Below are positions 60,010 to 64,000 of a DNA stretch of 64,000 nt, piece by piece; positions within the stretch are counted from its first letter, which is position 1; the number at the start of each line of letters is the position of its first letter. Under the pieces are notes generated by a model. The model was not told the origin of the DNA. It was given only the letters and a program-made list of their open reading frames with translations, and did not search any database. The stretch is from Plotosus lineatus (taxonomy: Eukaryota; Chordata; Actinopteri; Siluriformes; Plotosidae). The DNA is taken from positions 8,778,580 to 8,842,579 of the forward strand of contig CM045729.1 of assembly GCA_024760905.1 (NCBI GenBank), in the 5' to 3' direction. The translations under genes were made by a program, and so were the position numbers.

Positions 60010-61494
60010 CTACAGACAAACAGAACGTTACAGATTTGTACCTTTACCAAAGTGTATGTTTACCAATATCGGTATGCACGCTTACTGGGTGGGAAGGTGG
60101 CGTTTTTCGAGCCAGGGCAGCAGTGGCCAAATGTTGAGGTTGTGGGGGTTGGAGATGTAGAGATGAACCTCAGCACCCAAGATCGGTGCCGACCACACAT
60201 CCTTGTATAGCACAAACTCAGCTGTGGAGCCTTGAGAACACACAGTAATAATTTGTACACGAGAGCCAGCTTATTATTTCAACGCAACTGAATGGCTCAC
60301 CACTTTATCTGAAAATTAGCTGCTCTGGAATCATTGCAGTGGTGGGCTAGTGGTATAGGGTGCTGGATCGCTGATCCAAAAGGTTGGGGGTTCGAGTCCC
60401 ACTCTCCACAGGGTTGTTTGTCACTGTCCCCCCCCAGTGCAGGTAACTGGGTTATCAAAGGCAGGCCATGTCACTCACTGTCTATGGTGAGAGGCATGTA
60501 ACAGAACCATTGACTTTTGTAAAGAGTAGGCTGCAAAGTCGTCAGCATGTTGGTCCCTTGCTTAAAAAAAAAAAAAAAAAAAAAAAAGTGACAGGAAGGG
60601 CATCAGACGTAAAAACCTCTGCCAAATCAAACGTGCAAATCAGATGATTTCGGCGACTGGGGTACAGTCTTTTACTCCCAAGTAAAAAGGGAAAAAGCCG
60701 AAAGGAAGACAGGCATATCGGTTTCAGCCAATCGGGTGAGGGTGGGGACACGCCCCAAACAGCTTGCCAGATCACCAAAAGGATCAACACCAATGACTAC
60801 TTGGAACAGCCAATCAGCTTGAATGCATGTTTTTTTTTTTTTTTTTGGCTGTGGGTAGAAACCGGAGTCCCCGAAGGAAAACCCCGGCAAGCACCGCGAG
60901 AATATGCAAACTGCACGCACAAACGCCCGGGCTTTATCATCATCACTATTGTTTTAACTTAAAGTAAATACAGGATGAAAGAGTGCATGAAAACGCGGGA
61001 AGCAGCATTGTTGCACGAGCGACTCTTTCACGTGACTATCAGAAGTAATATTTCTGTGAGGGGGGAAAATGGCAGTAAATCAACGGGTAATTTAATCTCT
61101 TACGGTCCCCTGATAAGGGGGGGGGCGCGAAAGGAAATCATTAATGTCGGGTGTGCTCACCTCCAGTCTCCCGGCCCTGGAGCCCTTGAACCCATCGACA
61201 TTTGTACCCCATCTGACAGCACCTGTACATCCGCCTGACGAACCGGAAGAGCGGCTGCTCCGGGAAGACGAGATGTTGTGGTCCATCCTCAGACATAAGC
61301 ATGACGACTTTCAGGCGATACATGTCGCTCCAGTCTTCGGACAGTGAGGAAGCTGGAGTCTTAGTCCATGACGCAGTAAGCTGGCTGCACAGAGTCCGTC
61401 CCGCTTCAGGAAAATCCAACTTCTGTCCGAGTTCGGACCGACTCCCGACTGCGACCGAAACGCTCGCGAGGGCGGCCAGCAGTAACAGTTCCAT
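59715..61494 (-). CDS. Predicted secreted protein, 257 residues, three exons, family not identified
   Basis: Join of 61494-61161, 60230-60086 and 60009-59715, with GT-AG junctions in phase and 774 nt in total. It opens with a clear signal peptide (MELLLLAALASVSVAVGS). The mature part has FVRRMYRCCQMGYKCRW near the end of exon 1, then FVLYKDVWSAPILGAEVHLY and LPWLEKRHLPTQY in exon 2, then VRVNLLLIVQTLQALAGR, IELVLALHCS and a final LLHPPFIILFYN in exon 3. The order (AE.HLY, a V.L strand, a Q.L helix, a paired-Cys strand, a PF.IL strand) recalls the arm domain of a TGF-beta-type propeptide without a mature growth factor; that is inference and weak. I could not name it. Confidence 0.72.
60086..60230 (-). 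CDS. Secreted-protein gene, exon 2
   Basis: The acceptor is TTCTCAAG and the donor is CACCCA|GTAAGC. The frame reads STAEFVLYKDVWSAPILGAE and is open throughout. Confidence 0.7.
60336..60703 (+). repeat. SINE with RTE-derived tail (copy 2), with poly(A) insertion
   Basis: The head is GCAGTGGTGGGCTAGTGGTA and GGGGGTTCGAGTCCC. The body ends at GTTGGTCCCTTGCTTAAAA, then an A run (about 60562-60586), then GTGACAGGAAGGGCATCAGA and the RTE-type end AAAAGCCGAAAGGAAG. It lies upstream of exon 2 in intron 1 of the secreted-protein gene. Confidence 0.8.
60740..60932 (-). repeat. tRNA-derived SINE fragment, - strand
   Basis: ACTTGGAACAGCCAATCAGC, GGTAGAAACCGGAGTCC and AATATGCAAACTGCACGC match the body of the SINE at 19384. 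A T run interrupts it at about 60830-60846. Confidence 0.65.
61161..61494 (-). CDS. Secreted-protein gene, exon 1
   Basis: The start codon at 61494 is the first Met and opens the signal peptide. The donor is CTGGAG|GTGAGC. Confidence 0.72.
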
Positions 61495-61532
61495 GAGTCA
61501 CAGCTGACGAAACAAGGGCGAGAAAACTCCTG

Positions 61533-61540
61533 GATTTATA
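61533..61540 (-). promoter_or_regulatory. Possible TATA box for the secreted-protein gene
   Basis: The - strand reads TATAAATC about 40 nt before the start codon. If used, the 5' leader would be only about 10-20 nt. Confidence 0.4.
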
Positions 61541-61699
61541 TCTTTTACCAGAAGAGTCAAAGATAATTATCCAAACCCTCCTTCGGACCACGAGTCTCAG
61601 CTTCTTCTTTGATTTCACTCGTCTCCAACCCGACGTCACTGCTATTTGCATATTAATAGCAACACCTGAGGTAATTTACGCATCGTTACATGTTAATTG

Positions 61700-62383
61700 G
61701 AGAAGGCACATTTTCTGAATGGAAAAAGAATAATGAACAACTTTATTTAGTATAGTAGTGAAGCGATTGGGTCGCGTATTGTGAGAATTAATTAATTAAT
61801 TAATGTATTTATTATTTTTTAAATAAATTAATAAAAAAAAAACGAAGATTAAAAAGGTGCTCAGTGGTTGATTCCTCTCAGACACCGGCTCTCCTCGCGC
61901 AGTCCAGTCAGAAAACTTGAATCCTGAGTCATTTTTTGTTGACTCGAATCGATTCCGAATTATAGACACAATGAAAAATGACTTAAAGCGATTAACGTGA
62001 TATATAACGTGATCACTGTCTTTTTTAATAAGACCTTCTGAAATAATCTTCGCAGTAAAAAAAAAGGGGTCTTTTCCGAAATAATTATCATTTACGATTC
62101 ACATATAATTCATGAACGACACCAATACTGGTGATCTCTTTTTAAAAATCCAGGCTTAACAAGTAACTACTTGGAATAGAGCTTTAAAGTTTTGTTGTCA
62201 CTGTAATTTTAATCTAAGTTTTATTATGTTTAGGCTTTCTTTTCAAAAATAAAAGTCCCAGAGCTACAGAGTCGGTTCAGGATTATTCAACACTTGAATC
62301 AGAGAATCGCATCCCTCTGGAATTGACTCTGTCAGGACAAGAGCAGGAAAAGAGCTAATAACAAGATATGCGCATCAAAAACC
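61700..62383. other. 5' flank of the secreted-protein gene, nothing recognised
   Basis: AT-rich sequence with an (ATTA)n-like patch at about 61789-61805; no element supported. Confidence 0.5.
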
Positions 62384-62702
62384 AGTGGCAGTGGTGGTAA
62401 AGGATGCTGGATCGCTGATACTAGGGTTGGGGGATTGAGTCCCATTCTCCACAGGGTTGTCACTGTCCCCACAGTGCAGCTAACTGGGTTATCAAAGACC
62501 GGCTGTGTCTCTCACTGTCTATGGTGAGAGGTTCATGTAAAAGAACCATTGCTGACTTTCAAAAGAGTCAGCGTATTTCTGTCCCTTGCTAAAGGGTTGT
62601 GTCAGGAAGGGCATCCGACGTAAAATCCTGTGCCAAATCAAACGTGCGAATCATATGATTTGCTGTAGCGACCCCTGAAAAGGGAAAAAGCCGAAAGGAA
62701 AA
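62384..62702 (+). repeat. SINE with RTE-derived tail (copy 3), cleanest copy
   Basis: Head GGCAGTGGTGGTAAAGGATG; B-box-like GGGGATTGAGTCCC; body CAGTGCAGCTAACTGGGTTA and GTTCATGTAAAAGAACC. At about 62586 it switches to GGGTTGTGTCAGGAAGGGCA, CGTAAAATCCTGTGCC, and ends TTTGCTGTAGCGACCCCTGA ... CCGAAAGGAAAAGA. Confidence 0.85.
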
Positions 62703-63048
62703 GATGTGCTTTCAAAAACCATTGTTGTTCTAAGCAGCTTAAAATATAAACTTGCTGAGAGGATAAATAAACTATATTTGACCAAATAAATTCAACATAA
62801 GTTGGCAGCAAGAGAGCTAAGAATTAGATAAAGGAGCTTAAAAACAGACCCCCCCTGCCTCCCAAGAACAACCACAAAAGAGTTCTTCCCCAGGCCTTTG
62901 CAGGGTTTTTTTGTAGCTCCTAAATAGGCATTTACACCTCCATAGAGGTTTGAAATGTTCCCGCATATTAAGGCCTTTCAGTGAACAGCTTAATGCAGCC
63001 ATCCCTATTTACAACCATTGACAACAATGAGTACTAATTTGTCTTTAA
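62703..63048. other. Intergenic, nothing recognised
   Basis: No supported feature. Confidence 0.5.
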
Positions 63049-63290
63049 GGTTTGCATTTTGTATTCTGGCAAAAGTTTTATGCCGGATGCCCTTCCTGTC
63101 GCAACCCTCTGCATTTATCATGGCTTGGGACCGGCGTGAGGGCGGGCACTTGTTTGTGCCCCCCCCCCACACACACACACACACACACACGGCTGCATTT
63201 GAAGATGCAGAGGATCGGGTGAGATGGAGGCAGATGGTTTGCTGTGGCAACCCCTGAAGGGAAAAGCCGAAAGGAAAAGAAGACGACAAC
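63049..63290 (+). mobile_element. RTE-like LINE remnant with inverted 5' segment
   Basis: 63049-63198 is the LINE 5' end in reverse (TTATGCCGGATGCCCTTCCT ... GGCTGCAT), with (CA)n inside its C run. At about 63199 it joins the last roughly 90 bp of the element in forward orientation (GAAGATGCAGAGGATCGGGT ... CAACCCCTGAAGGGAAAAGC). Confidence 0.82.
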
Positions 63291-63381
63291 AATGAGAACT
63301 AATGTCACTGCATGTGCACCATTACCAACACAACAGTCAACACAAAAGAAAGACACCCGTGGAGCGAGCACAGAACTTTCT

Positions 63382-64000
63382 TTTTCTTCTTCTTCTTTTC
63401 CTTTCGGCTTTTCCCTTCAGGGGTCGCCACAGCGAATCATCTGTCCCCATCTCACCCTATCCTCTGCATCTTCTACTCTTACTCCAACTACCTTCATGTC
63501 CTCCTTCACCACATCCATAAATCTCCTCTTTGGTCTTCCTCTCGGCCTTCTGCCTGGTAGTTCAAACCTCAGCATGCTACTACCAATATACTCACTATCC
63601 CTCCTCTGTACATGTCCAAACCATCTCAATCTAGCCTCTCTGACTTTGTCTCTAAAACCTCTAACGTGCTGTCCCGCTGATATACTCATTCCTGATCCTA
63701 TCCATCCTCGTTACTCCCAAAGAGAACCTCAACATTTTCATCTCTGCTACCTCCAGCTCTGCCTCCTGTCTTTTCCTCAGTGCCACTGTTTCTAAACCAT
63801 ACAACATTGCTGGCCTCAACACCGTCTTGTACACTTTTCCTTTCATTCTTGCCGATACTCTCCGGATCACACATCACACTGAACACTTTTCTCCAACCAT
63901 TCCAACCTGCCTGAACACGCTTCTTCACCTCTTTTCCACACTTTCCATTGTTCTGAACTGTTGAGCTGAAGTACTTAAAATCCTCCGCCTTCTTTATCTC
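63382..64000 (-). mobile_element. RTE-like LINE, - strand, runs off right edge
   Basis: It begins with the TTCTTCTTCTTTTCC tail complement. The - strand frames 63928-63417 give the C-terminal domain (MKMLRFSLGVTRMDRIRNEY, LPGRRPRGRPKRRFMD, ending VRWGQMIRCGDP). The remainder lies outside the window. Confidence 0.88.

Overview
The window is vertebrate, almost certainly teleost fish, nuclear DNA. It has interrupted genes with GT-AG introns, very dense (AC)n and (TA)n microsatellites, tRNA-derived SINEs, Tc1-like and TA-target-site DNA transposons, and several non-LTR retrotransposon families typical of fish. The species cannot be fixed from sequence alone.

Three genes can be read. (1) custos (C12orf43 family), 3' part only, + strand, exons between 14676 and 17473. 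(2) hnf1a (hepatocyte nuclear factor 1-alpha), complete, - strand, ten coding exons from 41788 down to 18638. The exons join in phase to 1737 nt and 578 residues. (3) A three-exon gene for a predicted secreted protein of 257 residues, - strand, 61494 to 59715, which I could not name. custos and hnf1a converge tail to tail, as C12orf43 and HNF1A do in human, which supports both calls.

Layout. 1-14573: at least 14.5 kb of degenerate satellite built from three sequence vocabularies, with pyrimidine-leaning and purine-rich blocks of about 350-600 bp alternating; it runs off the left edge and lies upstream of, or inside an intron of, custos. 14676-17473: custos exons, with an ACAC/CTAC minisatellite filling one intron. 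17474-18637: convergent 3' ends. 18638-41788: hnf1a, its introns loaded with Tc1 copies, SINEs, a full-length RTE-like LINE with a perfect 15-bp target-site duplication, a TGATG-type minisatellite, a TA-flanked DNA transposon, L2-like fragments and an inverted pair of RTE-like LINEs. 41789-59700: a repeat-dominated intergenic region with more RTE-like LINEs, a second LINE family with an intact RT frame, and a palindrome that I read as two inverted hammerhead-ribozyme motifs of Penelope type. 59715-61494: the secreted-protein gene. 61495-64000: SINEs and RTE-like fragments, one with a twin-priming-like inversion.

The most interesting points are: the block-alternating satellite; the inverted hammerhead palindrome at 48719-48974; a SINE family whose one head carries either an L2-type or an RTE-derived tail; and the consistent polarity of (GT)n upstream and (CA)n downstream of exons in both hnf1a and custos.
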